A DNA stretch of 64,000 nucleotides from an uncultured Robinsoniella sp. (GCA_900539655.1 UQCR01000004.1:62001-126000); one strand, 5' to 3'; shown: positions 1 through 8,835, counted from the stretch's first letter. Made by a program: numbers and translations. The notes: generated from the sequence alone by a model not told the origin.

Positions 1-2
1 AA

Positions 3-287
3 ATGAATGATCATGTTACCGTAAATATTGTAAGAGAATACAAGGATGTAATGAAAGCAGTCAATCACATGACGGAAGAGGAGCTTGCGGTATTAAAAGA
101 AAAACTTGCCGCAATGGAAAAAGAAAAACCAGGCTGCTCCTGTGACAAAGGTGAGGATTGCTGTTGTAGCTCTTCTGATGAAAGCGACGATTGTTGCTGC
201 TCTTCTGATGAATCCGAAGACTGCTGCTGCAAATCAGCCGAAGCACAGAATGATATAAACGGAGAAGAAAAGGATCATGAGCAATGA
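3..287 (+). CDS. Small acidic protein with Cys-triplet repeats, possibly 5'-truncated
   Basis: An ORF opening two bases into the window, so the true start may lie upstream. Residues 1-45 are charged and probably helical, like the C-terminal part of phasin-like coiled-coil proteins. The rest holds three repeats of a DCCCSS-DES(D/E) type, giving a cluster of Cys triplets in an acidic Ser/Asp background. That composition suggests metal or thiol chemistry, but I recognise no named family. Its 3' end overlaps the start of the AarF-like kinase by 11 bp, so the two are very likely translationally coupled and functionally linked. The reading frame is well supported; the function is unknown. Confidence 0.75.
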   Translation: MNDHVTVNIVREYKDVMKAVNHMTEEELAVLKEKLAAMEKEKPGCSCDKGEDCCCSSSDESDDCCCSSDESEDCCCKSAEAQNDINGEEKDHEQ

Positions 288-1902
288 GACCTTAAATAAG
301 GACATCCCCCCAACGAATACAAGGGAGGAGGACTTTCCCGGCGGTCGTTTAAAAGACATACTGGAAGTACTGAAAAAGCATCATATTACCCGTGGCTTAT
401 CGCCGGTAAAGCTGCGGGAAATATTAGAAGATCTGGGACCCACTTATGTCAAGCTGGGTCAGATCATGTCCATGCGTTCTGATATGCTGTCGGAAGCATA
501 TTGCAAAGAGCTTTCCAAGCTGCGCACCCAGGTAAAGCCCTTGTCTTTTGATACCATAAAGTCTGTTATAGAAGAAGAGCTTGGACGTCCATCCGGTGAG
601 ATATTTTCTAAAATCGAACCGATGCCTCTGGGCTCTGCTTCTATTGCCCAGGTACATATGGCAGCTTTATCAGATGGTACCAACGTAGTCGTTAAAGTAC
701 AGCGCCCTGCAATTAAAGAAACCATGTCAAACGATATTAAGCTCCTCAAAAAAGCCGTCCGCATCTTAAAGCTGACCATAGGCACCGGAAGCTTAATTGA
801 TTTTAAAATGATTCTGGATGAGTTATGGAAAACAGCCCAGGAAGAAATGAATTTTCTACAGGAAGCCAGAAATCTGGATTTGTTCTATAAAAACCAGAAA
901 GATATCGTCTATATCACTTGTCCTCAGGTTCTGCACGAATACACGACTCCCCGCATGCTGGTTATGAATTATATCGATGGGATACCCATTGATCATACCA
1001 CGGATCTGGAAGACCAGGGATATGATATGACAGAAATCGGTGAAAAGGCTGCCGAAAACTACTGCAAACAGATTCTGGAAGATGGATTCTTCCATGCTGA
1101 CCCACATCCCGGAAATATCCGCATCTCAGAAGGGCAGATCGCATGGCTGGATCTTGGCATGACCGGTCATTTATCAGAATACTACAAGCAGCTTTTAAGA
1201 CGTGCCATACTCTCCATATTAAAACACGATATCTATGAATTGAAAAATGTGCTTTTATCCTTAGGCGAGGCCAAAGAACGGATTAACCATGCCCGGCTGT
1301 ATACAGATATTGATGACATCGTAAGCAAATATGTCTCTATGGATTTAGGGAACATGAAACTGGGTGTACTCATTGAAAAACTTCTGGATATGGTAAAAGA
1401 TCACCACATTGCCGTAAATATGGATATTACCCTTCTTGGCAGAAGCATGATTACAATGGAGGGCACGCTTAGCATCTGTTCTCCAAAAGTAAGTATCCTG
1501 CAGATCCTATCCTCCCACATGTCCTCCCTCTTGTTTCAGGAAATGGACTGGAAAAAGGAGCTTTTACACAAAGGCCGCTCTGTCTATACTTCCTTTGATA
1601 AAACATTGGATATTCCGGCACAGCTATCCGACCTCCTGAATATCACTAAAAATGGCCAGACAAAAATCAATCTGGAATTACCGGATTCTAAAGATTTCTT
1701 ATATGGGCTCCATCGCATAGCAGACCGGCTGGTTCTTGGCATGATAGCATCTGCATTATTTATCGGCTCCGGCCTAATCTCCATGGCGGATATCACACCT
1801 GAAATCTTTAATATGCCATGGATTAGCTTTGCAGGATTTTCCCTTTCTGCAATTTTGATCTTCTGCCTGCTGATACAGATTATTTTCAGGCGAAAAAAAT
1901 AA
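277..1902 (+). CDS. AarF/UbiB (ABC1/ADCK) family protein kinase-like protein
   Basis: An atypical kinase of the UbiB/AarF/ADCK family. Visible motifs are the KxGQ-region YVKLGQIMSMRSDMLS near residue 65, an Ala/Ser loop LGSASIAQVH near 120, the Lys-containing VVVKVQRP, the catalytic FHADPHPGN near 270 and the metal-binding LDLGMTG. Two hydrophobic helices close the protein (about 480-535), which fits membrane anchoring. Family members are linked to quinone or lipid metabolism in aerobes; in an anaerobe the substrate is unknown. It overlaps the upstream Cys-rich gene by 11 bp. A hairpin that includes its stop codon ends the unit. The family is sure; the role is not. Confidence 0.93.
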   Translation: MSNETLNKDIPPTNTREEDFPGGRLKDILEVLKKHHITRGLSPVKLREILEDLGPTYVKLGQIMSMRSDMLSEAYCKELSKLRTQVKPLSFDTIKSVIEEELGRPSGEIFSKIEPMPLGSASIAQVHMAALSDGTNVVVKVQRPAIKETMSNDIKLLKKAVRILKLTIGTGSLIDFKMILDELWKTAQEEMNFLQEARNLDLFYKNQKDIVYITCPQVLHEYTTPRMLVMNYIDGIPIDHTTDLEDQGYDMTEIGEKAAENYCKQILEDGFFHADPHPGNIRISEGQIAWLDLGMTGHLSEYYKQLLRRAILSILKHDIYELKNVLLSLGEAKERINHARLYTDIDDIVSKYVSMDLGNMKLGVLIEKLLDMVKDHHIAVNMDITLLGRSMITMEGTLSICSPKVSILQILSSHMSSLLFQEMDWKKELLHKGRSVYTSFDKTLDIPAQLSDLLNITKNGQTKINLELPDSKDFLYGLHRIADRLVLGMIASALFIGSGLISMADITPEIFNMPWISFAGFSLSAILIFCLLIQIIFRRKK

Positions 1903-1939
1903 GCTTTGGTTTCCGCAGTTACGGATATCAAAGCTTATT
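1898..1939. terminator. Bidirectional hairpin terminator
   Basis: AATAAGCTTTG (1898-1908) pairs with CAAAGCTTATT (1929-1939), with a further TCCG/CGGA inner pair. The hairpin contains the stop codon of the UbiB-like gene and lies between convergent genes. Confidence 0.75.
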
Positions 1940-2031
1940 CTGACTTATACGGACAACCGGGATACTAATATCCGTGTGCATATGAAGATCAATATATCCC
2001 ATATTCCCTCCCGGTTCCTATAGCCAAATTC

Positions 2032-2673
2032 CTATATATGGAATTCACTATCCACTTTTCTGTCCTTCGTATAATATTCCTTGTCGCGTTCCGTTATCTG
2101 ACGCATAACCCTGCATGGATTTCCTACCGCTACTACATCAGCCGGGATATCATGGGTGACCACACTGCCAGCCCCGATAACAGAATTCTTCCCAATACGG
2201 ACCCCCGGTAAAATAACAACATTGGATCCAATCCACACATCATCTTCGATCACTACCGGAATGGAAAACTGGGTTCCACGGCGGCGGAATTCATAATCAA
2301 CCGGATGTCCGGTTGCGGAAATGGTCACGTTAGGTGCCATCATGACATGATCGCCGATATATACGTCAATGTCATCCACAATCGTCAGATTAAAGTTGGC
2401 ATAAAAATAATCTCCGATATGTACATTACATCCATAGGACATAAATACCGGTGCCTCAATCCAGATATGTTCCCCCATTTCCCCAAGGAGATTTCCCAAT
2501 ATCTCTTTTTTCCTCTTCAGATCGGAAGGACGGGTTGCATTATAATCAAAGATCAATTCTTTGCAGTCCTGTCTCTGTTTTTCAATTAGCTTCTCATATT
2601 TGCGGTCTTCTTCACTTTCGTTTCCTTCTTCGTAGTATAAAAATCCTTTTTCCATGCGTTCTTTTAATGTCAT
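2032..2673 (-). CDS. maa: Maltose/galactoside O-acetyltransferase (hexapeptide repeat)
   Basis: Acetyl-CoA-dependent sugar O-acetyltransferase of the Maa/LacA/NodL group. The N-terminus has the Mac domain pattern (MTLKERMEKGFLYY) followed by left-handed beta-helix hexapeptide repeats (IGDYFYANFNLTIVDD, IGDHVMMAPNVTI, IGSNVVILPGVRIGKNSVIG). The catalytic His sits in ATGHPVDYEFR. The ATG at 2673 is chosen because GGAGG lies 5 nt upstream; the in-frame upstream TTG would include this site. It follows greA by 14 bp and is probably cotranscribed with it. Length is slightly above the usual 185-200 residues because of a short charged insert near the N-terminus. Confidence 0.93.
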   Translation of the reverse strand: MTLKERMEKGFLYYEEGNESEEDRKYEKLIEKQRQDCKELIFDYNATRPSDLKRKKEILGNLLGEMGEHIWIEAPVFMSYGCNVHIGDYFYANFNLTIVDDIDVYIGDHVMMAPNVTISATGHPVDYEFRRRGTQFSIPVVIEDDVWIGSNVVILPGVRIGKNSVIGAGSVVTHDIPADVVAVGNPCRVMRQITERDKEYYTKDRKVDSEFHI

Positions 2674-2687
2674 CTCTGCCTCCAAAT

Positions 2688-3191
2688 TTAAAAACTTCTG
2701 ATTTGATCTGCCTCGTCTTCCAGGGTTTTCTCAATTGCCCGAATCACAATATAATATCCATAGCTGTCATTTACCTTGATAAAGATCCGGTCGTTTACTT
2801 TACGTCCCATAATAGCCTTTCCAATGGGTGATTCCGTACTGATTAAGCCTTTCATGGAGTTTCCTCTGATAGAAGTAACCAGCCTGAATTTCTCTGAATC
2901 ATCATCTTCTTCAAAATAGACCTCTACCGTATTATTAAGCCCCACCTCATCATCCCTGGATTCATCTGTAATAATTTCTGCTGTCTTTAGCATCCGTTCC
3001 AGATAACGGATTCTGCTTTCATTCTTATTCTTGTCCTTCTTCGCAGCATGGTATTCAAAATTTTCACTCAGATCCCCATGGGCTCTGGCTTCCTTTACTG
3101 CTTCCAGTGCTTCTTTGCGCACTACCAGCTTACGGTGTTCTATCTCTTCTTCAATCTTCTTAACATCGCTTTTCGTCAGCTTTTCCCGCAT
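2688..3191 (-). CDS. greA: Transcription elongation factor GreA
   Basis: GreA rescues backtracked RNA polymerase by stimulating transcript cleavage through the secondary channel. The N-terminal coiled coil carries the acidic-tip motif GDLSENFEYHAAK (about residues 39-51), and the C-terminal FKBP-like domain includes SPIGKAIMGRKVND. The length of 167 is close to the family norm. AAGGAG lies 5 nt before the ATG. A good minus-strand promoter is at 3303-3331. The acetyltransferase follows after 14 bp. Confidence 0.95.
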   Translation of the reverse strand: MREKLTKSDVKKIEEEIEHRKLVVRKEALEAVKEARAHGDLSENFEYHAAKKDKNKNESRIRYLERMLKTAEIITDESRDDEVGLNNTVEVYFEEDDDSEKFRLVTSIRGNSMKGLISTESPIGKAIMGRKVNDRIFIKVNDSYGYYIVIRAIEKTLEDEADQIRSF

Positions 3192-3302
3192 TATGGCTCC
3201 TTTCTGAAACTATCCATTTTATTTCCACACCTTCGTTCTTCCCTTGATGTGCTGTGCATACAGTGAACTTAAAAGTTCTTTGTTTTCCTGCTAATGATGC
3301 CC

Positions 3303-3331
3303 ATTATATACTATCCCGGTCTGTTTGTCAT
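3303..3331 (-). promoter_or_regulatory. Sigma-A type promoter for greA
   Basis: On the minus strand ATGACA (-35, 3326-3331) and TATAAT (-10, 3303-3308) are separated by exactly 17 bp, about 110 bp upstream of greA. The rest of the 206-bp gap to the AraC gene holds only short degenerate TTATTTCAGC-like repeats. Confidence 0.65.
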
Positions 3332-3397
3332 TGCATTTTTTTAAGGAATCACCGGTTTTATTTCGGTTTATTTCAGCCTGTTCCGGCTTATTTCAGC

Positions 3398-4249
3398 TTA
3401 ATTTTTTCCACCACCTTTATCTTTCTGGTATAATTTACGATATTCTGCCGGTGAGATGCCATAACGCCTTTTAAACTGAATATAAAATGTCTGCCTGGAA
3501 TTCATCCCGATCAGGAGATCAATCTCCCCAATGGGAATCTGCGAATTTTCCAGCAGATCTCTTGCAGCATTCATCCTGCATTCCAGCACATACTGCCAGA
3601 TTGTAAACCCGGTTTCCCGTTTGAATATCCTCTCCATATAAGTGGCATTTAAGTGCATCTGGCCGGCAATCTCCTGTATATTAGAGAGTTTACAGAAATA
3701 ATTTCTGATATACTCCTTAATCTGTACGATATATGCGTTAACAGAGGGATTTTTGCTGTAAAAAGCTTCTGCTGTATCCATTAAGAATTTATTTGTCAGA
3801 GTCGCAATATAAACATCCCTGATTTCATCCTGGCACTCCCTGTGCAGCCTTCCGAAATCCCCCAGAAGCAGATGACCATCCTCAATCACACTGCATCCGT
3901 TCAGCTGACGCAGAAAATCCCCCAGATACCTATCTTGTTCTACCAGAGCGCCAAAAGACAGCATCGGTAACTCTGTTTCTCTTAAACGAAATTCCCCACC
4001 CATAACCGTGCAGGGCACATTCCGGTCAAAGATTTTTTGATGTGGTATCTTTCCTTCGATAACGATCATATTTTTCTTTTTTAACCGATACTCTTTTTCA
4101 CCCACAATATAACTGCAGGCGCCTTCCAGGATATAATTTATTTCCAGCCCTCCATGGGCATGCTTATCCATACTGTAACATTTCCAATTTCCATTCACAT
4201 AACAATGCTCAGGCCAAATGATTTGATTTTGCGCTTTCAGGCTTTCCAT
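3398..4249 (-). CDS. AraC family transcriptional regulator
   Basis: An N-terminal cupin-type sensor domain (about residues 10-150, with the HAHGGLEINYILEG pattern) is followed by a C-terminal AraC double helix-turn-helix (about 180-275; LSNIQEIAGQMHLNATYMERIFKRE, then the IDLLIGMNSRQTFYIQFKRRYGISPAEYR signature, quoted here only in part by position). It is divergent from the aldo-keto reductase gene with 117 bp between the starts, so it probably controls that gene in response to a small-molecule ligand. The ligand cannot be read from sequence. AAGGAGATTATT precedes the ATG. Confidence 0.9.
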   Translation of the reverse strand: MESLKAQNQIIWPEHCYVNGNWKCYSMDKHAHGGLEINYILEGACSYIVGEKEYRLKKKNMIVIEGKIPHQKIFDRNVPCTVMGGEFRLRETELPMLSFGALVEQDRYLGDFLRQLNGCSVIEDGHLLLGDFGRLHRECQDEIRDVYIATLTNKFLMDTAEAFYSKNPSVNAYIVQIKEYIRNYFCKLSNIQEIAGQMHLNATYMERIFKRETGFTIWQYVLECRMNAARDLLENSQIPIGEIDLLIGMNSRQTFYIQFKRRYGISPAEYRKLYQKDKGGGKN

Positions 4250-4366
4250 AATAATCTCCTTATGTTAAATATACAAACCCATCATAAAATATCCAGTCAG
4301 AAAAGTCCATAGTATTAACTGCTTTTCTAATATAAAATGTATAAAAAACAAGAAAGGAATTATATC

Positions 4367-5368
4367 ATGTACACAGCTGATCCTACAAGATACAACAATA
4401 AAATGCATTACCATAAATGCGGAAACAGCGGTCTGTATCTCCCGGCATTATCACTGGGAATGTGGCACAACTTTGGTTCCGTAAATAACTTAGAAGATAT
4501 GAAAAAAATTTTGTTTACCGCATTCGATAATGGAATTACCCATTTTGACCTGGCGAATAATTATGGACCGGTCTATGGCAGTGCCGAAACCAATATGGGA
4601 CAAATTCTAAAATCAGACCTGATGCAGTACCGGGATGAACTGATAATCTCTTCCAAAGCAGGCTATGATATGTGGAAAGGCCCTTACGGAAACGGCGGCT
4701 CCCGCAAATATCTCACAGCCAGCCTGGACCAGAGCCTGAAGAAAATGGGACTGGATTATGTAGATATCTTTTACCACCACAGGCCAGATCCGGATACGCC
4801 TCTGGAAGAAACCATGCTGGCACTGGACCAGATCGTCCGCCAGGGAAAAGCTTTATATGTTGGCATCTCTAATTATAAAAAAGAAGAAGCCAGCAAAGCA
4901 TATACAATTTTAAAAGAGTTAAAAACACCATTTGTTATCCATCAGCCCTCCTATTCCATGTTAAACAGGTGGATTGAAGAAGACGGGTTAAAAGATTTCT
5001 TATATGGAAATGGTATCGGATGCATTGCTTTCAGCCCCCTTCAGCAGGGAATCCTAACCGGTAAATATTTAAACGGCATTCCTTCTGATTCCCGAATCGG
5101 AAACCAGAAAAGTCCTTATTTACATGCAAAAGACTTAAAGGCAGAAATGCTGGAAAAAGTCCGGGGATTAAATGAAATCGCAGCAAACAGAGGACAGTCA
5201 CTGACACAGATGGCGCTTGCATGGATTTTAAGAGACGGAAAAGTCACTTCTGTGCTCATTGGTGCAAGTAAGCCGGAGCAGATTCTGGAAAATATTCAGG
5301 CGCTGGATAATACCAGCTTTACGGAAGATGAGCTGAATCAGATTGATCGGATCACACACGATTTCTAA
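4367..5368 (+). CDS. Aldo/keto reductase (YghZ/Gpr-like)
   Basis: NAD(P)H-dependent aldo-keto reductase with a TIM-barrel fold. The catalytic tetrad is visible as the Asp of THFDLANNYGP, Lys of IISSKAGYDMW, Tyr in the same N-terminal region, and His in VDIFYHHRPDPD. GSAETNMGQIL and the C-terminal ASKPEQILENI cofactor loop match the L-glyceraldehyde-3-phosphate reductase (YghZ)/Kv-beta-like branch. The ATG at 4367 is preferred over 4337 because AGAAAGGAA lies between them at a proper distance. It is divergent from the AraC regulator, and a terminator hairpin follows. Confidence 0.92.
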   Translation: MYTADPTRYNNKMHYHKCGNSGLYLPALSLGMWHNFGSVNNLEDMKKILFTAFDNGITHFDLANNYGPVYGSAETNMGQILKSDLMQYRDELIISSKAGYDMWKGPYGNGGSRKYLTASLDQSLKKMGLDYVDIFYHHRPDPDTPLEETMLALDQIVRQGKALYVGISNYKKEEASKAYTILKELKTPFVIHQPSYSMLNRWIEEDGLKDFLYGNGIGCIAFSPLQQGILTGKYLNGIPSDSRIGNQKSPYLHAKDLKAEMLEKVRGLNEIAANRGQSLTQMALAWILRDGKVTSVLIGASKPEQILENIQALDNTSFTEDELNQIDRITHDF

Positions 5369-5387
5369 CGCGTGTTTCAAATTCTAT

Positions 5388-5429
5388 AAAAACAGATCAG
5401 AGAATGAGCAAATTTTCTGACCTGTTTTT
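5388..5429. terminator. Terminator after the aldo/keto reductase
   Basis: AAAAACAG (5388-5395) and TCAGA (5397-5401) pair with TCTGA (5416-5420) and CTGTTTTT (5422-5429). The T-run ends the stem on the plus strand. Confidence 0.75.
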
Positions 5430-5430
5430 A

Positions 5431-5482
5431 ATTGCTTTATTTAATTGCTTTATTTAATTGCTTTATTTAATTGCTTTATTTA
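5431..5482. repeat. Four tandem copies of a 13-bp repeat
   Basis: ATTGCTTTATTTA is repeated four times without a mismatch (5431-5443, 5444-5456, 5457-5469, 5470-5482). The last copy contains the stop codon (5476-5478) of the minus-strand GTPase-NYN gene. Read on the minus strand each unit starts with TAAATAAA, so the array supplies serial stop codons after the gene. Confidence 0.95.
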
Positions 5483-8175
5483 ATCTCTTTTTTCCCCAAC
5501 CGCACATCCTCCATATAATCCGCCATTTCCTCCGTCATATGGTTAAACAGATAATTCCGGCTGTTTTGCCGCTTTGCCAGGCATTCATTACGAATCTCAT
5601 TATTTACGATTTCAACTTCCTCCAGCAGCCCTCTGGCGGAAAGCAGATGGGCGCCCTGTCCCGTGATGATTACCTGTTCCAGGCGGTCAGAGGTAGCTAC
5701 GGTTACATGATATTTTCTTCCAATCTCATGCACAACCTTTTCAATATACTGGTCCGCCGTCTCCGCTTCTTTTGTATAAACCACATGGATATTATTGTAC
5801 TGAAGCACCTCGCCGATATTTCCCTCCACCTTATAGGCATCAAAAACCAGGATCAGGATGCATTTTTTATATCCCTGATAATTACACAGGATATCCATCA
5901 GTTTATTTCTGGCGCTTTCTATATTTACTTCAGCCAGGTCTTTTAGCTCATCCCAGGAAAAAATTATATTATAGCCGTCCACCAGCAGATATTCATCTTG
6001 AATATCCTGTTTTTTCCTGATCCTGACTTTGGGCTCTGTATTTTGATTATATGTACTGCTATAAGATGTAACATTTCTATCACGCTTAATCGGTCCAAAT
6101 GTCCTGACAAATATCTCCTCTAATTCTTTTTCATTTTGCCAGGATACCGGCTCCCCCGGCCTGGATGGTGAAGACACTTCCGTTAAATTTTCCTTTTTAT
6201 CCAATGTCTCCAGTCCGCTTTCCAGATGCATATACTCGTGAACGTGGTCCCATTTGACTACGAATCCTGCACCATGGGAACAGAATACAGAACCAGTCGG
6301 ATTATCCAGATCATGCTCGGAATCATACCCGATTGCATCTATGACTTCTTCTGCATTATGGCAGGGGGCATAGCCTTTCAGTGTACAAAACAGCCTTCCT
6401 CTTCCTCTTGTATAAGTAATGACCTCCTGCTGATAATCTCTCATCGTTACTACGGGGGCCGTTCCGCAAAGGACAGACATTTCCCCTTCCATCATAGGCG
6501 TTCCAAAGGTTCCATGCATCCTCTGCATATCTGCTAACGCCCTGCCAATCATTTCCGTCTGGACTTCCAAGCGATATTCATAGTATGGCTCCAACAAAAT
6601 ACTTTTGGCTTTTTTTAACCCCTGACGGACTGCGCGATAAGTAGCCTGTCTGAAATCTCCGCCTTCTGTATGCTTTTGATGCGCCCGCCCCGTAATGACC
6701 GTAATCTTCATATCTGTAATTGGCGATCCGGTCAGAACACCTAAATGCTCCTTTTCTTCCAAATGTGTAAGAATCAGCCTCTGCCAGTTACGATCCAGAA
6801 TATCTTCACTGCAATCCGTATCAAACTGCAAACCGCTTCCAGCTTCCAACGGTTCCATCAGCAAATGGACTTCCGCATAGTGGCGGAGGGGTTCAAAATG
6901 ACCCACACCTTCCACTGCTTCCTGTATAGTTTCTTTATATAGAATATTTCCGGTGCCAAATTCAACTGCCACACCAAACCGCTCCATAATCAGGCTTTTT
7001 ATGATCTCAATCTGCACTTCCCCCATCAGCTGGGCATGAATTTCGCCTAACTTTTCATTCCATACAATATGCAGCAGAGGATCTTCTTCTTCCATCTGAC
7101 GCAGCTGCAAAAGCATACGGTGTACATCACACCCTTTTGGAAGCTGAATCTGGTAATTCAACACCGGCTCCAGGACCGGGACATCTGATGCCGCTTCTAT
7201 TCCAAATCCTTCTCCCGGATAAGTTTTCGTAAGCCCCGTAACTGCACATACACTTCCTGCCTCAGCTTCATTTACCATTTCATATCTGCTGCCGGAATAA
7301 ATACGAATCTGGTCTGCCTTTTCTTCCCAATAGTCCGGATTTCCGCCTTCTATCTGGACAGTTCCTCCTGAACCATTTGAGAGAAGGCTTTTCACTTTCA
7401 AGCTCCCCCCTGTAATTTTCATATAGGTCAGCCTGTTCCCCTGGTCGTCCCGTGCGATCTTATAGACCTTTGCCCCAAACTCCTTTGGAAATGCAGGCGG
7501 CACCATATAGGTTTCCATTCCCTTTAAAAACGCTTCCACACCGGTTAGCTTTAGCGCAGATCCGAAATAACACGGAAAAACTTTTCTAGAGGATACCAGA
7601 TGGATAATATCTTCTGTTTCCAGCATACCTGTTTCCAGATACCGCTCCAGGGATGACTCGTCACACATTGCCAGATTTTCCAGAAAATCATCCCGGTTCT
7701 GGTCTTCTGTAAAGTCAATGCAGCCTTCATCCAGTCTTTTTTTCAGGTCAGCCAGAAGCTTCTCTTTGTCCGTACCACTCTGGTCCATTTTATTTACAAA
7801 CAGCACCACAGGAATTTGATAACGTGCCAGCAGCCGCCACAATGTCTGGGTATGTCCCTGTACTCCATCGGCGCCATTTATAACAAGTATCGCATAATCC
7901 AGTACCTGAAGCGTCCGCTCCATTTCGGCTGAAAAATCCACGTGCCCCGGGGTATCCAAAAGTGTCACTTGCATATCTCCCAGGGGGAATACCGCCTGCT
8001 TGGAAAATATCGTAATTCCTCTTTCTCTTTCCAGTTCATAGGTATCTAAAAATGCATTTCCATAATCTACTCTTCCTAATTTTCTTATACTTCCGCTTAA
8101 ATAGAGCATACTTTCGGATAAAGTTGTCTTCCCTGCATCTACATGGGCTAAAATTCCTATTACTAATTTTTTCAT
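5476..8175 (-). CDS. Tet(M)-like ribosomal-protection GTPase fused to a YacP/Rae1-type NYN domain
   Basis: The N-terminal ~690 residues are an EF-G-like GTPase of the Tet(M)/Tet(W)/Tet(O) class: P-loop AHVDAGKTT, switch region ERGIT, DTPGHVDF, NKMD, then domains II-V. The last ~170 residues (about 727-860) are a NYN/YacP domain with LLVDGYNII, VFDAYKVEG, YTKEAETADQYIEK and VATSDRLEQ, keeping the acidic residues expected of a PIN-like nuclease. Known family facts: Tet(M) proteins bind the ribosome near the A site, and YacP (Rae1) of Bacillus is a ribosome-dependent mRNA endonuclease. A ribosome-directed nuclease role is inferred. Stand-alone Tet(M) proteins are about 640 residues. The ATG at 8175 follows GTGAG by 7 nt; an ATG at 8181 and a GTG at 8187 are alternatives. 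Whether it confers tetracycline resistance cannot be told. Confidence 0.92.
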   Translation of the reverse strand: MKKLVIGILAHVDAGKTTLSESMLYLSGSIRKLGRVDYGNAFLDTYELERERGITIFSKQAVFPLGDMQVTLLDTPGHVDFSAEMERTLQVLDYAILVINGADGVQGHTQTLWRLLARYQIPVVLFVNKMDQSGTDKEKLLADLKKRLDEGCIDFTEDQNRDDFLENLAMCDESSLERYLETGMLETEDIIHLVSSRKVFPCYFGSALKLTGVEAFLKGMETYMVPPAFPKEFGAKVYKIARDDQGNRLTYMKITGGSLKVKSLLSNGSGGTVQIEGGNPDYWEEKADQIRIYSGSRYEMVNEAEAGSVCAVTGLTKTYPGEGFGIEAASDVPVLEPVLNYQIQLPKGCDVHRMLLQLRQMEEEDPLLHIVWNEKLGEIHAQLMGEVQIEIIKSLIMERFGVAVEFGTGNILYKETIQEAVEGVGHFEPLRHYAEVHLLMEPLEAGSGLQFDTDCSEDILDRNWQRLILTHLEEKEHLGVLTGSPITDMKITVITGRAHQKHTEGGDFRQATYRAVRQGLKKAKSILLEPYYEYRLEVQTEMIGRALADMQRMHGTFGTPMMEGEMSVLCGTAPVVTMRDYQQEVITYTRGRGRLFCTLKGYAPCHNAEEVIDAIGYDSEHDLDNPTGSVFCSHGAGFVVKWDHVHEYMHLESGLETLDKKENLTEVSSPSRPGEPVSWQNEKELEEIFVRTFGPIKRDRNVTSYSSTYNQNTEPKVRIRKKQDIQDEYLLVDGYNIIFSWDELKDLAEVNIESARNKLMDILCNYQGYKKCILILVFDAYKVEGNIGEVLQYNNIHVVYTKEAETADQYIEKVVHEIGRKYHVTVATSDRLEQVIITGQGAHLLSARGLLEEVEIVNNEIRNECLAKRQNSRNYLFNHMTEEMADYMEDVRLGKKEIK

Positions 8176-8334
8176 TTGCATTCTCACTTATTTTATATTA
8201 CTTTATTTTTATACGTCTAATACGGTGTTAAATGTAACCCGAATAAAAATATTATAACATTCCTGTACTCTAATGACTATTACAAAGTAAAATAAATTCC
8301 CCGGCGTAACCTCCTGTCTTTTCTTTAAAGCAGC

Positions 8335-8363
8335 TTGACAAAGTACACCCGATGTACTAAAAC
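8335..8363 (+). promoter_or_regulatory. Promoter of the MarR-reductase-flavodoxin operon
   Basis: A consensus -35 TTGACA (8335-8340) is followed after 17 bp by TAAAAC (8358-8363). The spacer is filled almost exactly by the first of two palindromic operators, so repressor binding would occlude RNA polymerase. Confidence 0.6.
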
Positions 8364-8382
8364 AAAAGTACATCGAGTGTAC
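8343..8382. promoter_or_regulatory. Twin GTACA-N5-TGTAC operators
   Basis: Two 15-bp palindromes of form GTACA-N5-TGTAC (8343-8357 and 8368-8382) are themselves arranged as an inverted repeat, centres 25 bp apart. They sit between -35 and -10 and over the expected transcription start of the downstream MarR gene. Autorepression by that MarR protein is the natural inference. Confidence 0.75.
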
Positions 8383-8406
8383 TTTTTTTCTGAAGGGAGT
8401 GTTTAT

Positions 8407-8835
8407 ATGGATGATTTTATCTTGGCTGCAGAACAAATTTCTTTGTTTTGCAGGCTCAATATCAATTCTAAAAAGGAGCTGCCCATCCGGGCAAGCGAGA
8501 TGGGGATGCTCATTTACCTCTGCAAAACGGACGGCGATAAAACCCCTATGGGAGTGGCTAATTTCTTTAAGGTTACCAAAGCAATGGCGACCAATATGGT
8601 TTCTTCCCTGTCGAAAAAGGGTTATTTAGAGAAACAGCCTGCGCAGGAGGATCGCCGAAGCATTCTGCTTGTGCCGACGCCGCTGGCAAAGCAGTTGGTG
8701 AACAGCACCTATGAAGAATACTACAAAACCATGAAATTATTGCAGGATAAAATGGGGGCAGAGCAGTTTTCAATACTGACGGCGAGCCTGCAAAAAGCAA
8801 ATCAGATCTTATTGGAGGAAAAAGAAAATGGGTAA
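8407..8835 (+). CDS. MarR family transcriptional regulator
   Basis: A winged-helix MarR regulator of about 142 residues. Recognition and wing segments are visible as GVANFFKVTKAMATNMVSSL and KGYLEKQPAQEDRRSILL, with dimerising helices at both ends. Many MarR proteins sense oxidants, phenolics or drugs; no Cys switch can be assigned confidently here. The ATG at 8407 is chosen because AAGGGAG lies about 8 nt upstream; longer in-frame starts would translate the operator. It overlaps the reductase gene by 8 bp. Codon usage in this three-gene block looks more GC-rich than its neighbours, suggesting it may have been acquired. Confidence 0.9.
   Translation: MDDFILAAEQISLFCRLNINSKKELPIRASEMGMLIYLCKTDGDKTPMGVANFFKVTKAMATNMVSSLSKKGYLEKQPAQEDRRSILLVPTPLAKQLVNSTYEEYYKTMKLLQDKMGAEQFSILTASLQKANQILLEEKENG

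Noticed and set aside
5431..5482. CRISPR array
   Set aside because: Units abut without spacers and are only 13 bp; no cas genes are present.
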